DNA of 64,000 bases, taken from positions 42,007,733 to 42,071,732 of the forward strand of contig NC_068571.1 in assembly GCF_025698545.1 (NCBI RefSeq), in the 5' to 3' direction. Below the pieces are notes generated by a model. That model made no database searches and had not been told where the DNA came from. It saw only the letters and a program-made list of their open reading frames with translations. This DNA comes from Gossypium raimondii (taxonomy: Eukaryota; Streptophyta; Magnoliopsida; Malvales; Malvaceae). This document shows, piece after piece, positions 1-11,064 of this stretch (the first letter of the stretch is position 1; each line of letters starts with the position of its first letter). The translations under genes and the position numbers were made by a program.

Positions 1-636
1 TTTGCTTTGATAACATTGACCTTTTAATTCCAACTGCAATGATGGCAGGCAGCAGTTAACGACTGACCTTATTTTCTGGCTGATATAATAGTTGCTGACA
101 AAAAACATAATGCATATAATCTGAGGATCTATTTTGCTTCAATTAGTTGCAAAATGCAAACTTATTATTGTAAATGCCTTTGTTTTGTTGTCATCATACT
201 TCTAACTGGACGGTGGAGTGGATTCTGGCCCATCTGATTACATTCACAATTTTTTGAACAGTCGCTATTTTCTTATTCATCATCAAATGATAATGATAAT
301 AATATTTCAGCTTATGTACTTATGGTTAATATAATATAACATAACATCTTAGATATGGCCCAAATGCAACTGATAAGCATTTATAACAGAACTACTTGGA
401 TATATTTGCCCATTATGAATTTTTTATAATTAATATTGGTAGGATGAACATGAATAACTGTTATCGATATGTTTGTACAGTATACAGGAAAAATGGAAAC
501 ATGACTCACTTGTTATTTGTGGATACTCAAGCATTTCTACAGTGTGCTATATGGTTTAGTTTCTTCTTGTTTTACGTATTTAAGTTTACATGCTCATGAA
601 TAATTGTGTGTTTCTTGTTTCATTTCAAATTTGAAG
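1..636. other. Intronic or non-coding flank, no gene recognised
   Basis: AT-rich sequence with no convincing coding stretch. It directly precedes a splice acceptor at 636/637, so at least its right part is probably the last intron of the plus-strand gene that ends at 822. Earlier exons lie outside the window or were not recognised. Confidence 0.45.
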
Positions 637-822
637 GAGCTTGCTAGAGATAGGCTTTCATTGGAGTTGGCACGAGAACATGCTATGGCAATAGATAAGA
701 AAGATTCTCAAGCCAAGGCGTCAGCTTTGACATCTGCCGCTGTAGGTGCCTCATTCGGGGCTGGTGTGGGCGTCGTCTTGGCTCTTGTCATGGGTGCAGC
801 ATCCGCATTGAGGAAACCTTGA
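637..822 (+). CDS. 3'-terminal exon of an unidentified gene with a hydrophobic C-terminus
   Basis: The exon follows a T-rich tract and an AG acceptor (635-636) and reads 61 residues to a TGA at 820-822. It starts ELARDRLSLELAREHAMA, a charged and probably helical stretch. It then has a small-residue, Gly/Ala/Val-rich segment (about 25 residues, SAAVGASFGAGVGVVLALVMG) that would suit a single C-terminal membrane anchor, and ends in a basic RKP tail. I do not recognise the family. A possible 3'-UTR donor (CAG|GTATTC, 831-836) follows the stop. The gene converges tail-to-tail with the asparaginyl-tRNA synthetase gene. The composition (few stops, balanced amino acids, clear acceptor) supports a real exon, but function and upstream exons are unknown. 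Confidence 0.55.
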   Translation, partial: ELARDRLSLELAREHAMAIDKKDSQAKASALTSAAVGASFGAGVGVVLALVMGAASALRKP

Positions 823-1336
823 AGGAACCTCAGGTATTCATAATTCGTTCTCTCATTATTAGTTGTAATATTCAAAGCAGCAAGCCAAGTCCCCTTTGAT
901 TTGGTCATCAGGTTCTGCTTTCTTCACTGCTCTAAATATGTGTTGATGGTAGTATAATGAAATCTTAGATGTCGCTATCGGGTGACGGCCAATTTTCCTT
1001 TTAGTTCTATCTATGTGTATTTATCTGAACTTCTTGCTTGTTTTTCGGGTTCAGCTGGTAGTCCACAATAGAGAAGGCATTTGTGATATTGAGCAGGTGA
1101 AAATGATTTTTTGAACTCCATTTATCTTTCCATTTGATTTAATGGCACTTCATTTTGCACAACAATGGTGAATTGGTGATAGTTCATCCATAACCAGTTT
1201 GTTTAAAGCATCTTTAGCTATAAGATTAAGATGTATTGCATTTAGAATATCTTTTTACACAAGTTTCTCTGTATCTGAAACACAACCAAGTTGAAACTAT
1301 GATCTCTCTATTTTTATGAACTTTATAGACAGTTTC
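823..1336. other. Convergent 3' flanks
   Basis: This 514-bp stretch lies between two converging coding ends. It presumably holds both 3' UTRs and polyadenylation signals. I see no ORF, RNA gene or repeat in it. Confidence 0.4.
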
Positions 1337-4300
1337 TTAGTTGTTGGCTTTGCCATGAGTTCGGGGAAAAGGAACTACATCTCTGACATCAGTGAGGCCA
1401 GTCATAAGAAGAACCATAAGATCGAACCCTAGTCTAAACCCAGAGTGCTTGACTGTTCCATGCTTGCGAAGATCTTGGTACCATTCGTACTGATCTCTTG
1501 ACAAGTCAAATTCCTTCATTCTGAAATCAGAAAACCATAGCAAACAAGGAAAATAGGCTTTGGTATCAATAAGGATAGTATTGAGAATAGTTCAGTCCTC
1601 AAGAATAGACCCAAATTAAGATGGCTTTAAAGTGATCATTAGAAGAATTGAGATAAACCTAGAGTTTAGATCAGGTTGTTTTGGGTTCAAGTAGTTTTAG
1701 GTCGGTTCATTCACATTTGAGATTTGGATTTTTCAGATCGGATCGTTATGGGTTTGAATCATTTCAGATCATTTCTGGTACAAGTCATTTTGAGTTCGAG
1801 TTGTTTTGACATTACCTTGCACTTAGCATGTCAAGCCGCTCTTCACTTTGGCTACCCGTAATCACTGTTCCCATCTGCATTACCATTTATCCATCTTTCA
1901 TAACCAACTCAAAACCACCCACTGTTTCAATATATTTGTTTCAAGTTTTAGGCTTTACCTTGGGTACAACCATATCAAAAGCGGCCACTGTTTTTCCATC
2001 ATCATTCAAGCGTACATAAAATGGCTTAACTGCTTTTGGATAATCATAAATAATCACAGGTCTCTTATAGTGATCATCAGCCAAGTAGCTGCCATTGAGT
2101 AAATGGAAAATAATAAGAACATTTTGTAGGAAAAGTCTCGTATTGTTTTAGGATATTTGCATGTGATAGTTCTTTGTTAGTAGCCAGATTATATGTACCT
2201 TAGATGTTCAGCTGTTAAAGGGACTCCCCATCGAAGTTTTGTTTCGAAAGTCTTATCTGTCACCTGGTGTTGAAGAATGAAACACTTTGATCAGACATAA
2301 GTTGCTAAACATACGGCAGTCATGTTGGCCGGCTTAATGTGGGTTAATTGCACCAAACGTTCTTAAATGATTGCTTATATTATAAGTTGGTTCTTATTGT
2401 TGAAAATGTTCTAATTGAGTTTTTAAACTATCAATATTGTATCAATCATATCTTTCTATCAATCTAGCAGTCAATTTAGGCATTAAAGGCCAATTTGGAT
2501 CTAATATGGAGCATATTTAGAATATGTGGATTAAATTATAAGTTCATGTACTTATTACATGAATGGATTTTATGTGTTAATAAAGAAGATAGTGCCAAGA
2601 GGTTTATTTATTAGTTGATTATGTAGTAGTTACACAAATGTTTTCAATTTGATTCACGTGTTTTAAATATGCCAATATGCTTCATGTTAGATTTGAGTTG
2701 AGCTGATATTTAACATTCACGCTAATGGTTCGACTGATGAAAGGGCCTAAATTATAGATACTAACCATGGCAGATCTTGGGATTAAATTTTGGGGGCTTA
2801 GGAGTTTAATGAGAAATTTTTAAGAACTCTCATTAATCTAAAAGAGTTTAATTAAATTTTTTTAAAAATTTCAATAGAAAAAATATTTTTCCAAAATTTT
2901 GGGGGGCCAAGGCCCCTTGCCACCATTTAGCTCCACCTCTGCATACTAATACTTTGAAAACCCGACTAAACTGTTTTAAAATTTAAAAATTAATTTAAAA
3001 TCTGGGTTATAATTCGAGTAATATAAAAAAAATAATATATAGAAAATTTATGTAGCTCGGGTTTACCTTTCTCAAGATATCTACTGCCTCTCTATAAGAA
3101 ATCCTTTCATAAGAAATTGACATCATATATTCAAGACGGTGAACAATAGTCTTGTCAATTCTTTTTGTGACAAACTTCATGTCTTGTGGACAGTGATCCA
3201 ATATCCATTTGCACAGAAATTTGAAGCAGTCCTCTGCACATTTCATTGAGTCCTGGAAAACTCCAATCAAAGATATCAACCAGATCTTCAAATATGAAAA
3301 CACAATTCACATTTAAGTTCAATAAGTAATATGATTCATTTCTTTTTTCGATATATTTTTCACTTAGGGAGGGAAATGGAGTGCAACAGGCATGGTTATT
3401 TGAACCGAATTGGACTGGTTGGTTGAATTGGGAACTTGTCAAGATACCGGTCCAAAGAAGCATTAGACCGATTGACTTGTGAATTGGTATAAATTGATTG
3501 AATCGGGCTAAAAAACTTGTTGAATCAACGTTAAGTCGGATTTTTTATAAATTTTTTAATGATTTATTTAATCGAATCGGCAAATCGATAACTTGACTTG
3601 TATGACCATTAGTTTGATTCTAAAAATTTTGGCAACAGGGTGAATATTAAATCCAAAAAAATATATATTTCAACATAAAATGCAGTTTTTTCTCCCTATA
3701 ATTTAGTTATATATAAAGATAAAACAATAATTTAATATAGTGAAGAGGCAGAATGAGACTAGATAAATAATACTTTATCCTCAAATTGTGACTTATTGGT
3801 CGAATGTGAATTTTTCTTAGAAATAGTTTAGGTTGTAATTATGGTTGTCTCAAAAAGAAACTATTTGCCCCACCCGCATTTACTTTTTTTTAAAAATCAT
3901 TTCATTCATGGATGGATTCAGGTTTTGCATATGATGCATGAACTCAGAAGATAACGAAGTATTACCTCTAGTTGTGAAAATGCTATTTCGGCCTCAACAA
4001 CCCACATTTCAGCCACTTGTTTGATTGACCCTGTTTTCTCAGCCCGAAATCTGGGTCCAAACGAGTAAACATTCCCAAGAGCACATGCATAGCTCTCTAA
4101 ATGTAGCCGACCTGAAACACTTAAATAGCTCTGGCGACCAAAGAAATCTTCTTTGACCTCAGGCTTCACTCCAGTTCCTAGTTTGGATTTGTCTCTTGCT
4201 TCAATATGTTGTTCAGCCTTAACAGTTTCATGCCGAACATCGGCATCGGAACCACTCCCCAACCCCCATTTCTTGCTTGTTGTAACCTGAAACTTTTCAC

Positions 4301-5254
4301 TGAAACCTTCGGAGTCTATTGTTGTGATTATTGGCACTTGTACATGCAAAAAACCATGGTTATGGAAGAATGTGTGGGCCGCGAAATCAAGGGTGTCGCG
4401 GATTCGTGTTATAGATGCCACCTGCAATTCGAAACATGGTAATGAAACAAGTACATTAGGTGCCTTTCATATGAACATTGAATAGCAATGTATGCAGAGA
4501 ATACCGTAGTCGTCCTAGGACGAATATGGGGATAATCCCTTAAAGAATCAAGGGGTAATCTTTTTCTTGATAACGGATATGTATCCGGTTCGACTGTTCC
4601 AATGTGAAGAATTTTCTCGACTTTAAGCTCGATTGTTTGTTTTCCATGTGATGATGATTTTTCTAAAACACCTTGGGCTAATATACATGTTCCTGTAGGT
4701 AGAACGTGGCCTGCAGATACTGGAACTACAGCTGAATCTATTACAACCTGAGAATTTTTCAAGTACCAATTAGGAATTTGCATAATTAAAGAGGGAAAAA
4801 ATCCAGGGTTTTAGAGTACCATAAGACTTGAAATGGAAGAGCCATCACTAATTTGTACAAAGAACTTCGAAGGCGGTGGCGGCGGCGGTTTAGGAACTGG
4901 CTCGAACTTTTCTCGAACACCTGGATAACTGTCAGAAGAAACACCGAAAACTCTTATAATTTTCTTGAAAAAAGGGATTCGAGATTGAACCACTTCGACG
5001 CAACTAAGTTCTTTACGGCCCGGAGAAGGAGGGAAGGCTTCAGCCGCCGTCGGTGGCTTCAATGCCGCCGCCACGGGCTCCCTTTTAACTTCCTTAGAAG
5101 ATTTAACCCATCCTCCAACCACCACTGTCTTACCAAACAACCCTATCTGATCATCACCACATTCCAATATCGTTTTCAACATCACCCGGTTCGAGTACTC
5201 CAAAGGGATCAAAGGGGGGATTGTAACCTTGGGTTCTTGTTGAGACTCCATCAT
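1337..5254 (-). CDS. SYNC2: Asparagine--tRNA ligase, cytosolic type 2 (class IIb), 8 exons
   Basis: Charges tRNA-Asn with asparagine, or descends from an enzyme that does. Exons on the minus strand, read from GT-AG borders and frame: 5254-4820, 4747-4505, 4421-3966, 3252-3067, 2263-2199, 2088-1959, 1874-1816, 1520-1337. They sum to 1758 nt (585 aa plus stop) and all phases join. The N-terminal OB-fold tRNA-binding part (about 1-200) ends near GTVEPDTYPLS and RPRTTTV. The class II core starts at VASITRIRD. Motif 2 reads FGPRFRAEKTG (about 347-357), and the C-terminus IRD-like TDVRDVVPFPR then GKANN is typical of plant AsnRS. Odd points: the WHEP-like insert I recall in the Arabidopsis type-2 protein is shrunk to a short linker; the usual VSGQL is VSGRL; RHLAEF is KQVAEM; and the motif 3 arginine position is Leu559 (GFDLM). 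Start chosen at the first of two adjacent ATGs. The third intron contains no recognised gene. Confidence 0.9.
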
Positions 5255-6639
5255 TTGTTATGAAAAGAGAAAGGGAAAGAAAGAGATGAAATAAGAAGGA
5301 AGTTAGTAGAGGTTGCAATGCTGAATTTGGCAATGGGGGTGAATATGATGATGATGATAAAATGGGATAAATGGGTGCTTTTTTGAGAATATGAAGGAAA
5401 AGAAAGGGATTGTTTGCATCAATGGACATGGTTGTTTTGGTATAAGGGTAGATCAACGAAAGTGGTGAAGGCACAGATTATACAGAAAGAAAAGAGAAGA
5501 GAAAGGGTTGGTGGTAACGTTAGGTATATTTGTAAAGTTGGGTTATTCGCGGGAGTTTTCCTCAGACATTTTAACGGTTTTTCAAACTAAATTATTGGAA
5601 GCTTTATTAAATTCAACCCTCTGGTTGAATTAGTCACATCATTGATTTTTAACTCGTTGAATAATAATTAAATAAGTAATTAAAAAAATTATGTAAATTA
5701 AAATTTTATAAGATCGATTCGGATGTGGTTTCTTTTTTTGGTTTTTCATTTTTACATGTTCGGAGTGGTTCGTGCAAAGATTAATTCAACTCCTATGTTT
5801 AGATGGATACATCACCATCTTGATCCAAATGGTTCGTCCGACTAGTCTGATTTGACTTAAATAATGCCGATTTCAACACAATGCAAAAATTAATTTGTTT
5901 AATTATTTATATTATATCTATATTTATAAATTACAAATTAACTTTCAAGAAAAGATTAATTACAAAATAATATATCTTTTTAAAACTGCGAGTTAAATTA
6001 GTACTGAAATTGAATTATAAAATTTATTTGGTATATATTAATTAAAATTAAGTACGAGATATTATTAGACTATTTGATAAATTTAAATTATGTAAGTTTT
6101 ATTTTACAATTTTATTCTAATTTTTTGAACATTTCAAATTATATTAAATAAAGTCATACTTTAAATGAATTTAAATATAAATATGAAATAATTGAAATAA
6201 ATTTTACTAGCTATTAATATATAATATTATAAATCTAAAAGAATAATAATTAAGAATAAACTCAAATATTAGAAAACACAAGAAAATTTCACCTATGAAG
6301 TAGTGGTTTGTGTTTTTGAGAAAATTTTATTGAATAGAAGAAACAGGAGAAGTAGATGTAGAGTAAATGTAAATCCTAAAAGGATCATATAATTTTAAAA
6401 GAAAAATAAGCAACAACTGTAATTACAAACATATAGCTTATTAAAATAGAAAATGTAAAATTCATCTCTATTATACACACTAATCTTTTAAAAGCTGTCC
6501 GTAAGTGAAATTAATGGTAAAAAAATTAAAGTAATTATACATAACAATAATTTCAAAACTCATCATGTCTCGATACACATAAAAAGAATGAAATATTGAT
6601 GTGAAATGTCTTAAATGGACCGACCCAAATTGGTATTTA
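5255..6639. other. AsnRS 5' flank and AT-rich intergenic DNA
   Basis: The first 250 bp contain the promoter and 5' UTR of the minus-strand AsnRS gene, though I see no clear TATA box. The rest is AT-rich with many homopolymer runs and no recognisable gene. Confidence 0.4.
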
Positions 6640-6895
6640 AAAGAAAAAAGGATAAATATCAAAATAATACATGAACTATGATTTAATGTGTAATTGTATA
6701 CATGAAATTTTGATTTGATCCAATTCTTATAAATTATTAGCACAATTGTTGATATAACATCATTTTATAATATAATATTGCATGCATAAATAATTATATT
6801 TATTTTTCTTTAAATATGTATGATTAAATCAAAATTAAAGTTTCAGGTATATATTTGAATCACAATTAGTATTTCACGTATAAAATTACACCAAA
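6640..6895. repeat. Putative MITE with long inverted arms
   Basis: The left arm (around TACATGAACTATGATTTAAT and TGTATACATGAAATTTTGAT) is matched in inverted orientation by the right arm near 6820-6890 (AAAGTTTCAGGTATATATTT, ATTTCACGTATAAAATTACA), so the block would fold into an imperfect hairpin. No clear target duplication was found, so the borders are approximate. Confidence 0.45.
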
Positions 6896-7539
6896 TTAAG
6901 CAATTACACATTAAATAAAATCAAATTATATGTAAAAGAAAAGATAGAAGTGTTGTATCAATAACTCAAGTCTTAATTGTGCAAAGTCTAAACCTCCACT
7001 GTGTGGACATAAGAATGGATAATGACAGTTCACATGGCATCCAGTCCGTGACTAAATCAAGCAAACCTCTTAATTACCCACCAATTAAACTTTGATTTGT
7101 TTTCAACAAATTCCCTGAACGCAACGCAAAGCACTATAACTTCTTCTTAACCTAAATCTTTTGTCTTTTACAAAAGGAGCCGTATTTGACCCTGACCTTT
7201 ACTTACCTTGCTTCACCATCATCAAAATCGACCAAGACTGTAGGGATCACTATCTTCATATTTAAAATTGTCAACATGTTGCATGCATAATAATATTATA
7301 ATATTATTGAAAAAATAAATAAATCCATCCCATTTTGATATATATATCTTTATAGATCTTAAAGGGTTAAAATATAATTTTTTTCCATTTTAGGGGGTTT
7401 AGCCTACCGCTTGCGCCCATAGTTGTAATGTCATTCTCATCAATATTTTAATAATTCAATCAACTTATCCGAAAAAAATAATTTAACTAAAATTTGATAG
7501 TTAAGATCAAGATAATAAAAAATTATGACCAAATTGACA
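6896..7539. other. Intergenic, no gene seen
   Basis: Contains a moderately GC-richer patch around 7010-7250 (possible old regulatory or decayed sequence) but no supported ORF or repeat. Confidence 0.3.
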
Positions 7540-7775
7540 AAAAAAAGGGTGAACCGCATTAGTAGTTATGAAAAGTTACACAGTGATCACTCAACTATTT
7601 AATTTTGTCTTTTCTAGCCACCAATTAGCTAATATAAAAATGAAAACACCCAAAATTTAAAATAGTTGAATGACTAAAAAGACAAAATTAAATAATTGAG
7701 GAACCTTTTGTAACTTTTCATAATTAGATGACAAAAAAAACATAGTTAGTTGACTACTAACACAATTTATCCTTT
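7540..7775. repeat. Inverted-repeat MITE
   Basis: The left arm TATGAAAAGTTACACAGTGA ... ATTTAATTTTGTCTTTT recurs inverted at the right (AAAAGACAAAATTAAATAAT ... TGTAACTTTTCATAATTAG), giving a fold-back structure of about 235 bp. The internal piece is short and non-coding. It belongs to the broad class of AT-rich fold-back MITEs also seen at 29065-29569 and 50685-51211, but is diverged from them. Confidence 0.55.
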
Positions 7776-8111
7776 AAAATGATAAATATTAATAATAAAG
7801 TTTATTATTATACCTATTTTTTTTAAAATAAATTGAGTTTAGTATTGAAATTTTGGAGATTAGGACAGTTTTAATAAAATTAGGGACACGAATAAAGGAG
7901 GTTTGGAATTTCCTAGGACGGTGTTTGATATCATTTGTTAGTACATCCACTTTCGGTCTTATATATAATTTGATGGTAGTGTGCTACCGAATCTGATTTT
8001 GGTGACTTTCCTTGAAGCTCATGTGTTGAAATGCATAAAAATAAATGTGAAATCAAATTCAATCCAGTAGGACCAAATCAAATACATTCAAATTTCGGGT
8101 TAATTGCTTTA

Positions 8112-8256
8112 GGGTGGGTTTGGATGGGCGGTTAGGTGCGGTGCGTTTAGCTTGCTTTTTGTCTCACGCTACAGTATCGCTGCAGTATCTAATCTCACCT
8201 CCACAGCTGTTTTTACACTAACCGCAGGTAAACGCACCGCCCATCCAAACTCACCC
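8112..8256. mobile_element. Tourist-like MITE, 145 bp, TTA target duplication
   Basis: Terminal inverted repeats GGGTGGGTTTGGATGGGCGG (left) and CCGCCCATCCAAACTCACCC (right) match at 19 of 20 positions. The element is flanked by TTA at 8109-8111 and 8257-8259, the 3-bp TWA duplication typical of PIF/Harbinger-derived MITEs. A related copy lies at 23844-23982. Confidence 0.8.
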
Positions 8257-8359
8257 TTAGAGTATATAATAATTATCCTATATATTGGTAGTGAAGTAAA
8301 AAAAAGTTACTACCAGATTTAGGGTGTTGTTATGTATTCTTTTATATATATATGTTGTA

Positions 8360-8630
8360 GGTAAAAGTATTATACAAGTCTTGATATTAGGAGTCAAACT
8401 GTATTTTAGCTTTTTTACTAAAAATAGACGAATTAGTCCAGATATTTTTATTAAAATTTCATTCATTTTACTATAAAAACTGGTCTATATACATCATAAT
8501 GAGGTATATGTGGCACGCCACATGTATCTCTTTGATTAGTCCGTCACTACATCAATTTTTAATAGTAGAAATGAATGAAAATTTTAATAAAATGATCGAT
8601 TTGCTCTTTAATATATTAAGTAACTAAAAT
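8360..8630. mobile_element. Truncated copy of the GGTAAAAGTA MITE family
   Basis: Starts GGTAAAAGTAT. It then follows the family pattern: TACTAAAAATAGACGAATTA, ACTGGTCTATATACATCAT, GGCACGCCACATGTATC, and the inverted second half AATGAATGAAAATTTTAAT. The right terminus is lost. Better copies lie at 31291-31668, 31825-32181 and 34342-34704. Confidence 0.6.
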
Positions 8631-9077
8631 AAAATAAAATCTAATTCTTAATATAAAACTTTCACAATAATTTTACCTGTTTAACTACGCAACTATTTAT
8701 GTTCTCCTTTTCAATTTGTCGTGTTAAATATTAGTTCAGATAATACAAAACATCTTAAAATTGTATCTCCAATTCAACATTTAATACAATCGAGAAAGTC
8801 ACCAAAATTATTTTAACTGCTTGATTTTGGCAATAATTATACCCTCATTCTTGCATTAATATAGTTGTGATTCTAACTTTGAAAAAAAATCATCTTTTCT
8901 TTTTCTTATTTATTCTATCTCTTAAAATTTATAATAAAATATGATTTTTAGTTACAAGTCATAACAATAATAATCAAAATCAATCTTTAACTCATTAATT
9001 CACACATATTTTTTGAATGGTAGAACTCGATCTTAGGCACTTAAAGTCCCAAAACCTTCATCAACAATGCAAAAGTA

Positions 9078-9490
9078 AGGGTGCAAATGAGACACTAGTG
9101 CTTGTAAGCTACTTGAGTTCAATCCGAAGAAATTTTGAATTCTATTTGGTCATTATCGAGCTGAGCTTGAGATTGAGCTATCGGTCAAGCCAAATTCAAG
9201 CTTAATAATACTCGACTCGAACAATCCGCAAGCCTTTTCGAACTTTTCATCATTTTATATTATTAAATTTCATTATTACCCTTAATTCATTTTATTAACC
9301 TTAAGTTAAATTATCAAGCTCGAATTCAAGCTTGAGTATAAAAATTGATAAACAAATTTAATCAACCTTAAGCTTGTATAACTTGAATATTTCTCGAGTT
9401 GAGTTCGAACTTAAAAATAATTGTCCGATCTAATTTAAATTGAATATACAGCTTAACAGTATTCGAATTCAGCTCGACTAAATTACACCC
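9078..9490. repeat. Repeat with AGGGTGYAA inverted ends
   Basis: The left end AGGGTGCAAATGA and right end TTACACCCT are inverted matches. The interior is rich in CAAGCTCGA/TCGAGTTGAGTTCG motifs that also appear around 22200-22290, suggesting a dispersed repeat family. No transposase is visible, and the target duplication is unclear. Confidence 0.4.
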
Positions 9491-9684
9491 TATAGCCTAA
9501 TTTCACCTGTCACTCATCTGTAATTACCTTCTAAAGAATCATAGATTAGGAAAGGAATTTAATTATTTGGATTACATACCTAAATGGGATGGAATCTTAT
9601 GGTATGTCTACATTTTCTATTTTATCTATTAATTTGGCCAAACATAAGCAGCATCGAGTAATTCATTCTTAGCCTCCCCCTCCC

Positions 9685-9720
9685 TCTCTTTACATATATA
9701 TATACACACATATACATATG
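9685..9720 (+). promoter_or_regulatory. TATA-like region of the dCTP pyrophosphatase gene
   Basis: A run of TA dinucleotides (CATATATATATACACAC) lies 55-90 bp upstream of the chosen ATG at 9775, a reasonable place for a core promoter or 5' UTR. The low complexity makes the exact box uncertain. Confidence 0.35.
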
Positions 9721-9774
9721 TGTGTAAACAAAATTTCTCTTAATCTAAATCCAGCTTTCAGTGTTCTTCTAAAG

Positions 9775-10650
9775 ATGACTGGTGTTCAACAAGAAGGTGA
9801 TGATCAAAGTGTGAGCCTCCATCTCCTTAAGCAAAAAATGGCTGATTTTGCCAAAGAAAGGAACTGGGATCAGTTCCATAGCCCCAGAAACCTCCTTTTG
9901 GCCATGGTAACTTACGCTAACACATGATTCTCCTTTATTGAAATCTGTTGGGGGAGGTCGCTCTCTGGTCAGTCTTGTACCTTCAACGAAAGTATTGTTT
10001 TCGGAGTATTTAGCCTTAGATTTTTGTCTCCCTACTTTGAGGAGAACAAAAAAGGGTTCATGGAGTTTGGCAAACTTCTTTAATCAAGTGGTAGTGTTCT
10101 TACCTACTAAGACATGTGTTAAGGGCATGGATTCGAACCCCACCAAAGTCAAATGCTAAACATTTACTTGGTGGACTAGGTGCTCTTGTCAAACTCTGTG
10201 AATCCTTTTACCCGAGGCTAAAACTGAACATATAAGCATCCCAGGCACAATACTTCCACCCTTCAAGGGCTAGTTCAGCAGATGATACCTCAAACAGATG
10301 ATGTTAATGAATATATATAGCTTTTTATGTCTTTTTTTTTTCTATTATTATTGAATATTTGAAATATTGATTATATATTGATATAGGTAGGTGAAGTAGG
10401 GGAACTCTCTGAGATATTTCAATGGAAAGGTGAGGTTCCTAAAGGGTTGCCCGATTGGAAAGAAGATGAAAAAGTTCACCTCGGTGAAGAGCTTTCCGAT
10501 GTGCTACTTTACCTCGTTAGGCTATCTGATATTTGTGGCATTGATTTGGGGAAAGCTGCTTTGCGTAAAGTTGAACTTAATGCTATCAAGTATCGGGCCT
10601 CGAAGAACTACGGCACCAACGACGACAGCACTGCGGAGATGTGTGGTTGA
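9775..10650 (+). CDS. DCTPP1: dCTP pyrophosphatase 1-like / MazG-type NTP pyrophosphohydrolase, 2 exons
   Basis: Hydrolyses (modified) dCTP to dCMP and pyrophosphate, a nucleotide-pool cleaning role in this all-alpha NTP pyrophosphatase family. Exon 1 is 9775-9906 (ATG|GTAACT donor) and exon 2 is 10387-10650 (ATATAG acceptor, TGA stop). Together they encode 131 aa, close to the size of plant homologues. The Mg-binding signature is intact: E47 and E50 in MVGEVGELSEIFQWKGE, then E79xxD82 in GEELSDVLLYLVRL, followed by GIDLGKAALRKVELNAIKYR. An in-frame ATG at 9718 would add 19 residues. I prefer 9775 because MTGVQ is how I recall the plant family starting. The intron contains a SINE-like sequence (see 10045-10300). 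Confidence 0.85.
10045..10300 (+). repeat. tRNA-derived SINE-like sequence in an intron
   Basis: An A-box-like TCAAGTGGTAGTG (10083-10095) and a B-box-like GGATTCGAACC (10129-10139) are spaced as in a tRNA gene. The flanking stems do not form a normal tRNA, and no anticodon arm is clear. This is the layout of a plant SINE head. The ends and target duplication were not found, so the limits are rough. Confidence 0.45.
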
Positions 10651-11064
10651 TGATGGTGAAACACCCATGGTTTTAATAATATGTTTGTGATGTTTACTTT
10701 GTTGGTTGATTCTTCAGGGTTTTGGGGTTACTTTTGCATGGGGGACTGGTAGTAGTGTGGGTAGGCATGTTTGGTATTTATTCCTATATTGATTTCTTTT
10801 GTCACTGTTTTCGAATCCAATCCTTGTGAGAGATAATTTATAAGAAACGATTAAAGTAGACTGTTTCTTGGTTACACAGGGTAACGTACAAATATATTCG
10901 ATTAATGATAAATTTATATGTTAACCGGATGCTTAAAGTTGTAAATAGTGATAGATTTGGTCAAAGAATTGAAACCAGCAATGAATCTTCTATAGGGCAA
11001 AATATTGATAATCTTTATTATGAAGTTTGCTTGGAATACATTGATTTACCCACTGTATTGGGTT
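10651..11064. other. 3' flank of the dCTP pyrophosphatase gene
   Basis: Presumed 3' UTR followed by unremarkable intergenic DNA. No gene or repeat supported. Confidence 0.4.

Noticed and set aside
4853-5263. Plus-strand 136-codon ORF opposite AsnRS exon 1
   Set aside because: Shadow of the Pro/Arg-rich first exon. The minus-strand frame joins seven further exons with correct phases.
10083-10155. Possible functional tRNA gene in the dCTP pyrophosphatase intron
   Set aside because: A- and B-box words are present, but the acceptor and anticodon stems do not close, so a SINE head is more likely.
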